Shown here: positions 1-10,416 of the stretch, piece by piece
Layout of the letters: each line of letters starts with the position of its first letter
Position numbering within the stretch: the stretch's first letter is position 1
Origin: Ciona savignyi
Taxonomy: Eukaryota; Chordata; Ascidiacea; Phlebobranchia; Cionidae
Reading direction: 5' to 3'
Length of the DNA: 64,000 nt
Assembly (NCBI GenBank): GCA_000149265.1
Contig: CH002905.1
Coordinates: 843,186 to 907,185, forward strand
Program-made: the position numbers and the translations under genes
Notes under the pieces: model-generated
Seen by the model: only the letters and a program-made list of their open reading frames with translations
Told to the model about the DNA's origin: nothing
Database searches by the model: none

Positions 1-484
1 TACGTAATTATCACCTTGTACGAGCCGTTGTATTTTTGCCGTTTAAATCATTAACATAGTTTTTCCACCTAATTCCCCACAGTTAGTCAAACGTGCAGAT
101 GTGAAACGTCTGGCACGTAAACTTTTCGCACCTTGTAAATTCCCTATATATTCTGGAAATTTAAATAACCTACTATATAACCCACAATATAACCTACAAT
201 AACGTACTTAAGATAACCTGCGTCATGCTGTATAACGTACCTTAGACTATACAACTGGCGTCATGCTGAATGACGTACTAAGTAACTTCAGTCGCGAATA
301 AACCGTATATTGAATGAGACGCAGAATACAACTAAAGTGAATCAAGAGTTATAGACTTCGAGTTTGAGATTAAGACAGTACAAATCGTGGCTACAATAAT
401 TATTTGTAGGCGATCTGTGGAGAGTGAATTTATAGACTTCCGCTGCGCAGCTCGCCAAAGACCGTAAGGCAGCCGGCTAAACAA

Positions 485-640
485 GCTCAGCCAGCAATCA
501 GCTTTTAAAAAGCGCGAGCCCACAGACCCATCGTACTCGAATATCGGAATATGGAACCGTCAGCCCGATATTAAAATATCATCACGCAACCTTTGTGCAA
601 AATTGTACTAAGCCGCCGCCACCCATCCAACCGAACATAC
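485..640 (+). pseudogene. Lectin-like gene copy A, 3' exon remnant
   Basis: This stretch resembles the last exon of the lectin-like genes at 1455-2578 and 5565-6704, from the SNG-like start of the exon through the segment reading roughly NIGIWNR to the LCAK-Y stop region. The sequence after the stop (CCGCC ACCCATCCAACC) is also shared by all three copies. No upstream exons of this copy are visible between position 1 and 480, so it is a truncated copy, although part of it could lie outside the window. It marks the left edge of the tandem array. Confidence 0.55.
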
Positions 641-1454
641 AACAATTCACGTTTAATTGATATTTTGCACTTATTTATATCTTCGCGCATTTTAACGACC
701 TAGAGCGTTTGTAAAATACACTCTCACGTCATTCGGATGTCCAATTGATACGAAACTAATCTAAATCTAGAGAGTGTCAATCCCGTGATAACCACCACTA
801 CTTCCACAACTCATATGTGTTTCTTTTTTAAAAATGTCCCTTTCCTCTTTCTTTGCTTTTCATTTGAAATATGTGAGTTATGAAGGTCGTACTTTTTAAG
901 TCACAAATTAAGCAAGAGAGTTTTAACCATATGTATGTTGTTTATTTCTGGAATCAGAAAATGTTTCGATCTGTAGTTTAAAGCCACACTTATTTTGGGT
1001 TTTCAATAAGATGTGTGTATATTTAATACATTAGTTAACATTTCTCGCCTAGACACTAAACGCGGGTTAAAAGCTAAGTCGAATACCAGTTTTATTTATA
1101 AAGATTGCCCCACTTTACAATAGCCCCCCGACAACCCGACAATCACCAAGCGATTATGTGTTCCATCGACCGTTATACACAATCTGGGTTGCTTTGTGTG
1201 ATGTAGATGCAGCGGAGAGAGACACGTCATCAACATCCACAGATTTTTAGGAAACATTATAAAAGTTTGGTGTAGTACCTTACGGTCTCTTTTATAATAT
1301 GTGTTGCACTAGCCATAAGAAAAAAAACTTTTTTTTATCTTAGCTGAGATCAATCGAATTTAGATTTATTTATGAAATCAGTATTATAAATATTTTTCCA
1401 CCTATTGTTAACAAAGCCAGGTGTAATATTTACTAAAATATTAACGATATTTCC

Positions 1455-2578
1455 ATAGATTTCTTCGGTTTAATGGTCGTTGCCTGTGGTTTGAGCATTG
1501 CCTTGCCAGGTAAGGTTTTTTTGGAAATATTTATTTGTGATTAATTCCAATATTATACAGTTGTGTCTGCATCTCAACGAGGTCAAAATGTCATGCAATC
1601 GTATTCAAAATGGAAGACAAAAAGGAAATTCGTTGGCTACCTAATGTGCTTGAATGTTGCACCCATTTCGGCCAATGTAACAGTTACCTCCTACCATGCA
1701 TCTATGCCGGACACATTTTATGCTATCGTGATCAAAATGACCTCATCCGGGTTTTGGATTGAAATGGAAAGAACTGACCAGTCCACAGGTTGGAACGCCG
1801 CTATTGTTGTGAATTGGACATTGTATTTCAAAGGTTGGTTGCGTTTACCAACTGGTTATACAAACTGTGTTTCAGAAAAATGGATGTTAAAAATATTTAA
1901 TGTGAATAAACAATCTCATTTGAAGACTAGAACATTTATTTTAAAGAAAGTTACATTGATAGTTGACGGAATTGTGCACAACAAGTTTTTCATTTGGTTG
2001 TCTGAGCCAAGCAAGTGGATCTACCAGAATCGCTATGAAGCACAGAATTCTTGCAAACTACTTGGTGCAGCGCTGGTCGATATTGTAGACAAGGAAATGT
2101 ATGACGTAGTTTATAATTACGTCAGGACCACGATTGTGATAAAAAATGGAATCGAATCTGGCTTGCTATAAACTACAATACCACGGTTTGTGAGAACAAA
2201 TTATATATATTGCACAATAGGTTATTATGGGTTTAACAACAAACATATACCTAGCCTTGTTAGATAATCGATGTAGACATTTCGTTCGAACCTTTGCAGC
2301 GCTATTCACCACAATTAATATGATGGTCTTGTACACGTATAACCTTGCTTTTATACTCATGAGTCAACTTGTATTATTCAGACATATGTAATGTCGACAA
2401 GCAACGGCGATCCAGCTTTTAACGGAGCTTGGCACCTTATTATACGAAATCCCATGCAACTCACACCGGGATGCTCATACACGTCGAAGCTGATCCATCC
2501 TCCACAAATATCGGAATGTGGAACCGCCCGCCCGATGTTAAAATAGCAACACGTAACCTCTGTGCAAAACCCTATTAA
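1455..2578 (+). pseudogene. Lectin-like secreted protein gene copy B, decayed
   Basis: By comparison with copy C the exons are 1455-1509 (signal peptide), 1561-1833, 1963 to about 2190, and 2382-2578. The start codon has become ATA (1455-1457), so only an internal Met seven codons later could start translation. Exon 2 is open and encodes a beta-rich segment (SSGFWIEMERTDQ, then VVNWTLYF) that resembles an H-type lectin domain. Exon 3 begins like a C-type lectin fold (RYEAQNSCKLLGA, LVDIVDKEM) but a small deletion near 2138 shifts the frame. Exon 4 is also shifted relative to copy C. What is seen is a multi-lesion relative of copy C. The domain names are inferred by eye. Splicing around the damage or a paralogous function cannot be excluded. 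Confidence 0.6.
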
Positions 2579-2612
2579 ACCACTGCCACCCATCCAACAG
2601 AGGGTACAATAT

Positions 2613-3193
2613 TGTTACGGCCTTTTTTGCGCCTAAAATAGAAGTGTGGTCCCAGAACCCTGTTCTAACGGCCAATCGTGAGACCTGTCTGCCTTAGTCT
2701 ACTGTAAATAATATGCCGTTACGATAGGGCGATTTAATAAAACGTAACAGATTAACACGGCTAAAAGAATAATAAAACTGCGACAAACGTCAACTGGTAT
2801 CCGATAACGGTACACGACCACGATGTCACTCAATACACCGTACAATACTCAATACTCAACCGTAATACTTAAAGATACAGCTTACTCGCGAAACGACACG
2901 ATCAACAATCAAAATACCATCCGACCGTTGGGATGCACAACGAGAACTCCTTTTGTTTTATCCATTCGGAACGGACAACAATAAAAGCGCGCGCAAACAA
3001 ACAGGTGCGAAGTAATAATTATCTGTGCGCGCGGGTAGAAACGGCTAGAACGCCTGAAGAGGTGCAACTTACGAACACAGTGAATAAAGATAAGTGCAAA
3101 GTGACACGATTAAAGTGGAAAAGCTACAAAAATATAACACACAAAACCAAAATAACAATAACCCTAAAACATTACATTGACCAATCCATTACA
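2613..3193. mobile_element. Probable solo LTR (581 bp) with ATAT target duplication
   Basis: The segment begins TGTTACGG and ends CATTACA, that is TG...CA. It is flanked on both sides by ATAT (2609-2612 and 3194-3197). Copies A and C of the tandem unit run straight through the corresponding site without it, which provides two independent empty sites. No coding capacity typical of a full retroelement is seen; a 92-codon open stretch inside (2933-3211) is not recognisable. Confidence 0.6.
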
Positions 3194-3420
3194 ATATTCC
3201 ACATTTCATAAATATATTGCACGTGTTTATATCTCAACGCATTTTAGGGACATAAAGCGTTTATTTAATAAATTCTTACGTAATTTGAATGTCCAATTAT
3301 GACAAAACGAATCTAAAACTAGAGAGTGTCAATTACGTAAAACTACTTTTATATACATGCTGCATATATTGCAATGAATCACCCATCCGAACGTACTATC
3401 CCTGTTAAGTTGGTGAGTTC

Positions 3421-3678
3421 AGGATAGGATAGGATAGGATATTTATGTTTATCCCCATTGATGAAAAAATGCATGGGACGGGCAATTACCATATAACCTC
3501 GACCCACCGTGGGTTTACCGAAACTGTTGCAGTGTGTTGTGAATGATGTAGACTGTTCTTCAATTTGGTAGAACGCAATATTACACTGGGTTTAGGCAAT
3601 GTCCGCTAAGTTCCTTGCCAACGGACACAATCCTTGCCAAAGGACACTGACTAGCTAGCGGCCAGTTTCAGGATATGT
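3421..3678 (-). mobile_element. tRNA-derived SINE (CCTAT-tailed family)
   Basis: On the minus strand the element ends in CCTATCCTATCC (here AGGAT repeats at 3421-3440). Its body matches the other copies in the window, with the GACTAGCTAGCG segment and the cAATGTCCG/TTGCC segment. The tRNA-like head is truncated. Copy C of the tandem unit carries a SINE at the same relative place (6953-7213), so the insertion came before the tandem duplication. Confidence 0.75.
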
Positions 3679-4293
3679 TTGAGGATTCTCTTCGTGTTAC
3701 TATCTGGAAATAAGGTCAATGTTTACTCAGAAAAGTTTTAGGATTTCCCATGCCCACAAGAAATTCATTTACGGGAAACCCTACCCCAACACTTAACCGC
3801 ACTAAAACCAATGTACAGTCTGCTTAACGGCCCCATAATAACATAACTTTTAAACTTTTTAGAGGTGTAAGCTAATATATATTAGATATGCAGCGGGAAA
3901 TGTTGGTTAAATCACGTCAGGAAAACTGCAGACAGGACCGACAAAACACAAACGATGACCGGTTTCCAAAATTTAAGTCAATTTGTGGTCAATATTCTTT
4001 GTTTTTCGATATCATAAAACTAAAACGGACTATTCATTTTAAATAGAAAGAGTTTAGTATACACCTAAAATAAATTAAAAAAATACCAGTGTACCGGGAA
4101 AAGGTAGCAAAAATAGAATGAAAAATACATTATAAAACATTATTGTCACGTGTATAAAAGATTTGGTCACTCAACAACAGCATAAATTGATAAAGAAATT
4201 AAATTTAAATTAATATGCAGGCACCCAGACAATTCAATTTTATTGTGTTTTAAATATAACTAGGTTAATACCCTTGTTCAGAAAACATGAATA

Positions 4294-4541
4294 TCAAGTT
4301 TGGATTGCTAACTCAAAAATCCATAAGTGGTGCTTGCAGAAACAAAAGTTTTACGCTTTGTATAATTTATACCAAGAGTGATTAGATAACTCAGGAAAAC
4401 GATCGTTTATGTATGCAGAAATATAAAGTCAAAATGTGTTTTAAAAATAGTGGTGGCTAACGAGTGACACTTTCTAGTGTTTTCTTAAGCTTGTTTCTGC
4501 AAGTAGAATCTGATCGGTCCATGAATTACCAAACCAAACTT
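4294..4541. mobile_element. Small terminal-inverted-repeat element (GTTTCTGCA family)
   Basis: The ends are inverted: AAGTTTGGATTGCTAACT at the left, and the complement of ACCAAACCAAACTTA at the right. Subterminal GCTTGCAGAAACAA is also repeated in inverse orientation. Related sequence occurs near 11585-11765, 14940-15010, 26640-26700 and at the centre of the large palindrome. It is non-coding and reads as a MITE. Confidence 0.55.
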
Positions 4542-5564
4542 ATTTTCGATGATATATTTCGATAGTTAAATAAGTATGATATATAAGATTCGTATATATC
4601 TACGCCTTCGCGGGTTAAAAACTATATGTTGATTACCAATTTTTATTTTTTAGGAATACATGAAATTTAGGGGTATTCCTTTGAGCTATCTGATAAAAGC
4701 ACATCAAAGCCAACATTCTATATTATTTCAATCTTGACGTGTTTCTCTCTGCCGCATCTACGTCATCTAAGTAAAATATCTACGCATCTAGGTGCATCTA
4801 AGTAAAATATTCCCCTTGATCCATAATTCTTAAACCAGTCAACCTTTTTTGTTGCATGCCTTCCTTTGCATATTTTGAATATTTTTATTTATCCCCTAAC
4901 ATATAAAGTACCCACAATTCGAGTCACTACTAGACAAAATAATGATATACACATATTTAGAGATGCATTTATTTGAACTGCATAATGTATCGGCTAAACC
5001 ACTTCAGTGTTACGCATATAGGCATATAGGTCTGAAAGTAGAACTACATAAAAATAACAAACGTCATCAATCCCCAATTTCAAAAAATCACCTTAGTGTC
5101 ATATAAGGCTAAGTACACAAACCCCTTCCTGGTTTAGAATCGCCTGCCTTTAACAATTTGTGACAACTTGCAATAGCCCCCCGACAACCCGACAATCACC
5201 ACGCGATTATGTGTTCCATCGACCGATATACACAATCTGAGTTGCTTTGTGTGACGTAGATGCAGCGGAGAGAGACACGTCATCAACATCCACAGATTTT
5301 CAGGAAACAATATGAAAGTTTGGTGTAGTACCTTTTAACTTTCGGTCTCTTTTGCATTAATGTTGCACTTACCGTAGGAGAGAAACTGTTTAGAGCAATC
5401 TTAACAGAGCTTACTCAAATTTAAACAGCTCGTGTTTATGGTATCACTATTATAACTATTCGGCCACCTATTGTTTAAAAGATTAGGTGCAATATATAAA
5501 TATTTTATCACCTAGTGTTTTGCAGGCTAGGTGTAATATTTTTCAAAGTATTAACGACATTTCC

Positions 5565-6704
5565 ATGGATTTCTTCGGTTTGATGGTCGTTTTCTGTGGC
5601 TTGAGCATTGCATTGTCAGGTAAGGTTTATTGCAAATATTTATTTGTGATTGATTCAAAAATTATGCAGTTGTGTCTGCATCTCAACGAGGTCAAAATGT
5701 CATGCAATCGTATTCAACATGGAAGGCAAAACGGGAATTCGTCGGCTACCCAATGTGCTTGAATGTTGCACCCATTTCGGCCAATGTAACAGTTACCACC
5801 TACCATACAACTTTGCCGGACAAATTCAAGGCAATTGTAATCGAAATCACTTCATCCGGATTCTGGATTGAAATCGAAAGAACTGACCAGTTCACAGGCT
5901 GGAACGTCGCAATTGTTGTGAATTGGACATTGTATTTCGAAGGTTGGTTGCGTTTACTAACTGGTGGTTATACAAACCGCGCGTAAAATGAATATCAAAT
6001 ATATTTTTTTGGTGAAATAAACATCTGACCCTTATACTAAAACATTTATTTTAAAGAGATTTACAATGACAGATGACGGAATTGTGCACAACAAGGTATT
6101 CATTTGGATGCCTGAGCCAAGAAAGTTAATCTACCAGAATCGCTATGAAGCACAAAAATCTTGCAAACTATATGGTGGCCGCGCTGGTTGATATTGTTGA
6201 CAAGGAAATGTATGATGTAGTTTATAATTACGTCAGGACCACGATTGTCTCTGTTGATAAAAAATGGGCTCAAATCTGGCCAGCGATGAACTACAATCCT
6301 ACGGTTTGTGAGAACAAGTTATATGTTTTGCACAAAAGGTTATCTTGCTATTAACAATAGACTTATACTTTTCCGTGGTAAATGATTGATGTAAACCTTT
6401 TGTTAGAGTATTTGCGACGCTATTTCCAATAAATCCGATAGTCTTTTTGTGAAACATACTACCTTACAAAGCTTTAATACACAATATTTATATTTGTATT
6501 TTTCAGACATATGAAATATCTACCAGCAATGGGGATCTGGCCTTTAAGGGAGCTTGGCACCCTAAATATCCGATAAACCATGCAACTCACACCGGGTTGC
6601 TCATACAAGTCGCAGCTGATCCATCGTACTTAAATGTCGGAATGCGGAACCGCCCGCCCGATGTTACAGTATCAACACGCAACCTCTGTGCAAAACCGTA
6701 CTAA
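5565..6704 (+). pseudogene. Secreted lectin-like protein gene copy C, one frameshift
   Basis: Exons are 5565-5619, 5670-5942, 6073-6303 and 6507-6704, all bounded by GT/AG and in agreeing phase. Exon 1 encodes a signal peptide (MDFFGLMVVFCGLSIAL). Exon 2 encodes a domain with VTVTTYHTTLPDKF, ITSSGFWIEIERTD and VVNWTLYF, which resembles the H-type lectin fold. Exons 3 and 4 look like a divergent C-type lectin-like domain: NRYEAQKSCKLYGG, VDIVDKEMYDVVYNYV, then VGMRNRPPDVTVSTRNLCAK before the stop. A single extra base around 6174-6184 (GGTGGCCGCGCTGG compared with copy B) breaks the frame inside the CTLD. Apart from this the gene is complete, so it could be a recent pseudogene, an allele, or a sequence error. 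The domain assignments are by eye; the order signal peptide, H-lectin-like, CTLD is my inference. Confidence 0.6.
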
Positions 6705-6952
6705 ACCACCGCCACCCATCCAACCGAGGGTACAACATTTCACGTTCCATAGATTTTTTTTACTTGTTTGTATTTCTGCGCATTTTAATTTAAATGACGT
6801 TTAAATCTTTAATTCTCACGTAAATCAGATCTAATGGTGACGAAACGAATCTAACACTAGAGAGTGTCATACACGTGAAAATGCTCCCCACGTTATTGAT
6901 GCTGAATATACTGCAAGCGGAAACTCATGGCATATTACTTGCCCATTCAAAT

Positions 6953-7213
6953 GTGCTATCTCTGTTAAGGAGTTAATGGTTGCGTGAGATATTTGTGTGT
7001 TTCCCCATTGATGAGAAAACAGATGGGACGGGTAATCATCATATAATCCCGCGCTCAATGTGGGATTAGCAGAACAGTTGCAGTGTGTTGTGCATGGTTT
7101 AGACTCTTCTTTAATTTGTTATTACGCAATATTACACTGGGTTCTGGCAATAATCGCTAAGTGCCTTTTCGCCCAATGACACAACCGACTAACTAGCCAC
7201 TAGTTTCTAATCT
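6953..7213 (-). mobile_element. Degenerate tRNA-derived SINE
   Basis: It shares with the other copies the segments TTGCAGTGTGTTGTG, TTACACTGGGTTCTGGCAAT and ACACAACCGACTAACTAGCC. It sits about 95 bp downstream of a CTAGAGAGTGTCA motif, exactly as the SINE at 3421 does, so it is an old insertion copied with the tandem unit. Confidence 0.6.
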
Positions 7214-7389
7214 GCAGGTATATATTTTTGTGAGTTTTTTTTTGGTTTCCTTTCCTTTTACTCTTAGGAATTAAGGTCAAATTTAACTTAAAAGTGTTGT
7301 CTGACATAACGTGGAAATTCATAAGACTTTGCATCGTGATGTAGCTACTAACTAAAATTCAGTTTCATGTATATATCTGGCCTTAATTA

Positions 7390-7500
7390 TTTTTATAATG
7401 GGCCAAAGTTCGAACCCATGAGGCTCGTCATGGACCGTTTTTGTATAGCAGGCGATATATGTATCGGTCGCGTTAACAATTCGACCACGGTACCACTAAG
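7390..7500 (-). mobile_element. Second tRNA-like SINE family, fragment
   Basis: On the minus strand a tRNA-like stretch has an A-box-like start (GTGGTCGAATTGTTAACG) and a B-box-like GGGTTCGAACT, separated by an AT-rich insert. The same arrangement occurs at 16511-16650 and 24930-25046. It is not a functional tRNA. Confidence 0.45.
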
Positions 7501-7622
7501 TCTAAATACTACAGGACCGCTTGGATCGCATGGAGCGCTTGAATAGCTTGCATCGTTTAATATACTTTGTAATTACAAATTTTATGATATTAATGTTAGG
7601 GTGGGGGGGAAGTTAGTGATGG

Positions 7623-7722
7623 NNNNNNNNNNNNNNNNNNNNNNNNNNNNNNNNNNNNNNNNNNNNNNNNNNNNNNNNNNNNNNNNNNNNNNNNNNNNNN
7701 NNNNNNNNNNNNNNNNNNNNNN
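7623..7722. other. Assembly gap (100 N)
   Basis: A run of exactly 100 N, the convention for a gap of unknown size. It interrupts a copy of the GCTTGGA fold-back element. Confidence 0.99.
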
Positions 7723-7918
7723 GGTGGGCTTAGTCTATGCACTGCACAAACTATTTATTCTATGAAACTGCACACACTATTTGCGTAAAAACTAACTCTA
7801 AGCCTGGACCCCAACCCTAATCTCTACCTGAACACCAATCCTAACCCAATCAGTCAACCATGGGGTCATTGTGCATTGGTATTGATATAATACCGGTATT
7901 AAATTTGCGGTAGCCCAC

Positions 7919-8110
7919 CTCTAAATACTACAGGATCGCTTGGATTGCATGGATCGCTTACTATACTTCGTAATTACAAAAGCTATAATATTAATGTTAG
8001 GGTTGGGGTTAAAGTTAGTTCTGGGGTTGAGATTAGTGTTAGGGACAGGGTGACATTTACTTTCCATAGCAATCCAAGCGCTCCAAGCGATCCCGTAGTA
8101 TTTAGAGGCA
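7919..8110. mobile_element. GCTTGGA fold-back MITE, complete copy
   Basis: Inverted ends: CCTCTAAATACTACAGG at the left and GTAGTATTTAGAGGCACC at the right, each followed inward by CGCTTGGA-type units. The core is G-rich (GTTAGGGTTGGGG). Further copies lie at about 7501 (running into the gap), 8812-8938 (left end missing) and 8947-9205. Confidence 0.75.
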
Positions 8111-8255
8111 CCCTTTAATTTGTGAATTTTCTGGATATTGATCAAGGAGATGCGGTTTTAAAATCATCTTTACCGATATACAGTTTGAAAAGAAGAGAAT
8201 CGGCCTAAAAAAAGAAAAAAGAGATTAAAAAAAATTACCCACAACACACCAGGAG

Positions 8256-8762
8256 TTCCGACAAGCGACTCAGTGACGTCACAAATGTCGATCAGCTGTA
8301 GCCTTAGTTTGATGTACATTAAGTGCTTACCCATTATAGATAAGATTTCGAGTTTATGCATATCATATATAGTCAGAAGTTGATGTTGCTGCATTATTTT
8401 AACGGTGTTTTCCCGTTTTCCAAGGTTAAAAATCATTCGAATATACCTATTGCAAACACGTTGTAATTTGGCTAGGATTTGGTTGTTACCAAAACACCAG
8501 GAGGAGATGCAATATTGAATGTGACTAAGAATTAGCAAGTGATATAGTGATAAAAGTGAAGAACGGTCGATGAGTGGTCGGATTTTACGTACCATTATAA
8601 GATTTGTATTTATATTTTTGGCCAAATTAAGCATATGTGGCTTCCATGATAGTCTGTTATCAATGGTTAAACCCAGAAATTTAAATGAATTGACTTGTTC
8701 AATTTGATAGTTGTTAATAGATGCGACTAGGGACCGAACGGTAGTGTTATTTTTCTCTGCTT
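8256..8762 (-). pseudogene. Non-LTR retrotransposon reverse transcriptase, C-terminal fragment
   Basis: The minus strand is open from about 8762 with no start Met. It shows the typical end of a LINE reverse transcriptase: FKFLGLTIDNRLSW, then IRPLIDRSSLLSLYHLLILS, HIQYCISSW and LAKLQRVCNRYIRMIF. These correspond to the conserved FLG-hxhD and thumb-like region of CR1/RTE/jockey-type elements. The open frame continues to 8170, but the last residues are in unrelated sequence. It is a truncated, inactive relic inserted between copies of the GCTTGGA MITE. Confidence 0.75.
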
Positions 8763-8811
8763 GGTGGCGCTATTTATTTTTTTGGAATTATCTGGGGAGT
8801 GACTATTTTTT

Positions 8812-9205
8812 ATATTAATGTTAGGGTTGGGGTTAAAGTTAGTTCTGGGGTTAAGATTAGTGTTTGGGACAGGGTTAGAATTACTTTCCATAGCAATCTA
8901 AGTGATCCAAGCGGTCCTGTAGTATTTAGAGGAACCCAATTAGCGGTACCTCTAAATACTACAGGAGCGCTTGGACCGCTTGGAGCGCATGGAGCGCTTA
9001 AATCGCTTGGAGCGCTTGGATCGCTTGGATCGCTTACTATACTTAGTAATTACAAAAGCCATGATATTAATGTTAGGGTTGGGGTTAAAGTTAGTTCTGG
9101 GGTTGAGATTAGTTTTGGGACAGGGTTAGAATTACTTTTTATAGCAATCTGAGTGATCCAAGCGCTCCAAGCGATCCAAGCGGCCCTGTAGTATTTTGAG
9201 GCACC
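8812..9205. mobile_element. Two further GCTTGGA fold-back MITE copies
   Basis: A copy lacking its left end covers about 8812-8938. A complete one, about 8947-9205, opens with TACCTCTAAATACTACAGG and closes with CTGTAGTATTTTGAGGCACC. In the second copy the left arm has grown into a tandem run of the nine-base unit GCGCTTGGA/TCGCTTGGA (8963-9032). Confidence 0.75.
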
Positions 9206-9621
9206 AAAACACAACAGTTTATATTTCGAATACAATAGTTAACAGCGTAGTGTGATTAAAGAGTTATTACCTCTAAATTAGGACTACTTATAATTTAGTT
9301 CACAGAGTGTATTTTATTTTTAAATTGTTGTCTTTGAACGTAGAAACAAATGAAAAATAAAACGATATTTTAGAATTATGGTTTCGTATTATTTACCTTT
9401 CCAATAATTTTTAGAAATCCATTATTAAGCCATATGTTTTTAATGGAATGCGAAATGTCAGTGGATGTTTATCCAGAAATTATTACAACCTTATGATAAT
9501 TTCCGGGGCTTACTAATGAGAAAATGAATTGTTCTACTGAGTTCATAAAAACGAGTGTTTGAAGAACGAAATTGCGTTACAGCGACGAAATGTAACATGT
9601 GTTTGTAATTAAATATTCGAG

Positions 9622-9629
9622 TATATATA
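9622..9629 (+). promoter_or_regulatory. TATA box of the six-cysteine gene
   Basis: TATATATA lies 49-56 bp upstream of the start codon at 9678. This fits a short 5' untranslated region of roughly 20-30 bases. Confidence 0.5.
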
Positions 9630-9677
9630 CAGTGGATACGAGTTGGAACATTACAGAACTCACTTTTAAAAAACAAG

Positions 9678-10416
9678 ATGAAATGTTTAGTTGTTTTGAG
9701 CATTTGTGCGCTGGTGCTGGCGGTGTCGGGTTCACCAATGGAAGAGGCTCGTGTAATCAAAGTAGGTTACATTAGTAGTCTTGTTACATAAGTAAGAATA
9801 TGTGAAGTGTCATATTAAGGTTCAAGCAAATGACATAAGTGATTCGTAGGTGATTGTAGTCTCGGCTTTCTAAACCAAACAACACTCGATTGCAGACCGG
9901 GTCTTCGTTTAGCGAGGAAGCGCAAGCCCAACTTCGAGATGCCTCCGTACGAGCTGTCCTATATGTTTGCATGCAAGATAACCTGCTACCGGAGATTCGA
10001 GACTCAGTTTGCGCCAGGGCTCTTGCCCAGCAGATGGGGGCACACACTAAAGGTTTGTATACTGAACAATGTATAATGGAAATTACTGAAAAAGGGGGAA
10101 TTATTTTTGTGGCCAAATACTATTTTTGGTCGTTTTTTGGTTATTTTTTGTCGTTAACGCAACCAATGAAACAAAAATGTCCCGAAATGCCGTATAACAA
10201 AACAGTTCCCGCAACCTGTATGTTGGCATCAGGTAATCTGACAAAATCAGGACACACGAGGGCAACAACGAGTATCCTATACCATTGAGTAATAGTTTAT
10301 CAGACATCTCCGGTAATCGACTTATTTCAGCGGAAGTGTACGACAGCATGGATTGCTTGGACTGTCAGATAGCAGAGCCGGTTTGCTGGAATTCATGTCC
10401 GATGATGGTTGAATAA
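9678..10416 (+). CDS. Small secreted six-cysteine protein
   Basis: Three exons: 9678-9761, 9896-10052 and 10331-10416, with consistent GT/AG sites and phases, giving 108 residues. Exon 1 encodes a clear signal peptide (MKCLVVLSICALVLAVSGS) followed by an acidic stretch. Exon 2 is alpha-helix-like and holds two cysteines (VLYVCMQ, DSVCARAL). Exon 3 holds the other four as MDCLDCQ and VCWNSCP, just before the stop. The even cysteine number and the leader suggest a disulfide-bonded extracellular peptide. I do not recognise the family; a hormone, defence peptide or venom-unrelated saposin-like fragment are all possible. An AATAAA overlaps the stop codon (10412-10417) and is the likely polyadenylation signal. 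A TATA box lies about 50 bp upstream. Confidence 0.75.

Noticed and set aside
2933..3211. 92-codon open frame rich in Lys and Thr
   Set aside because: Lies inside the 581-bp solo-LTR-like insertion; no similarity to a known product.
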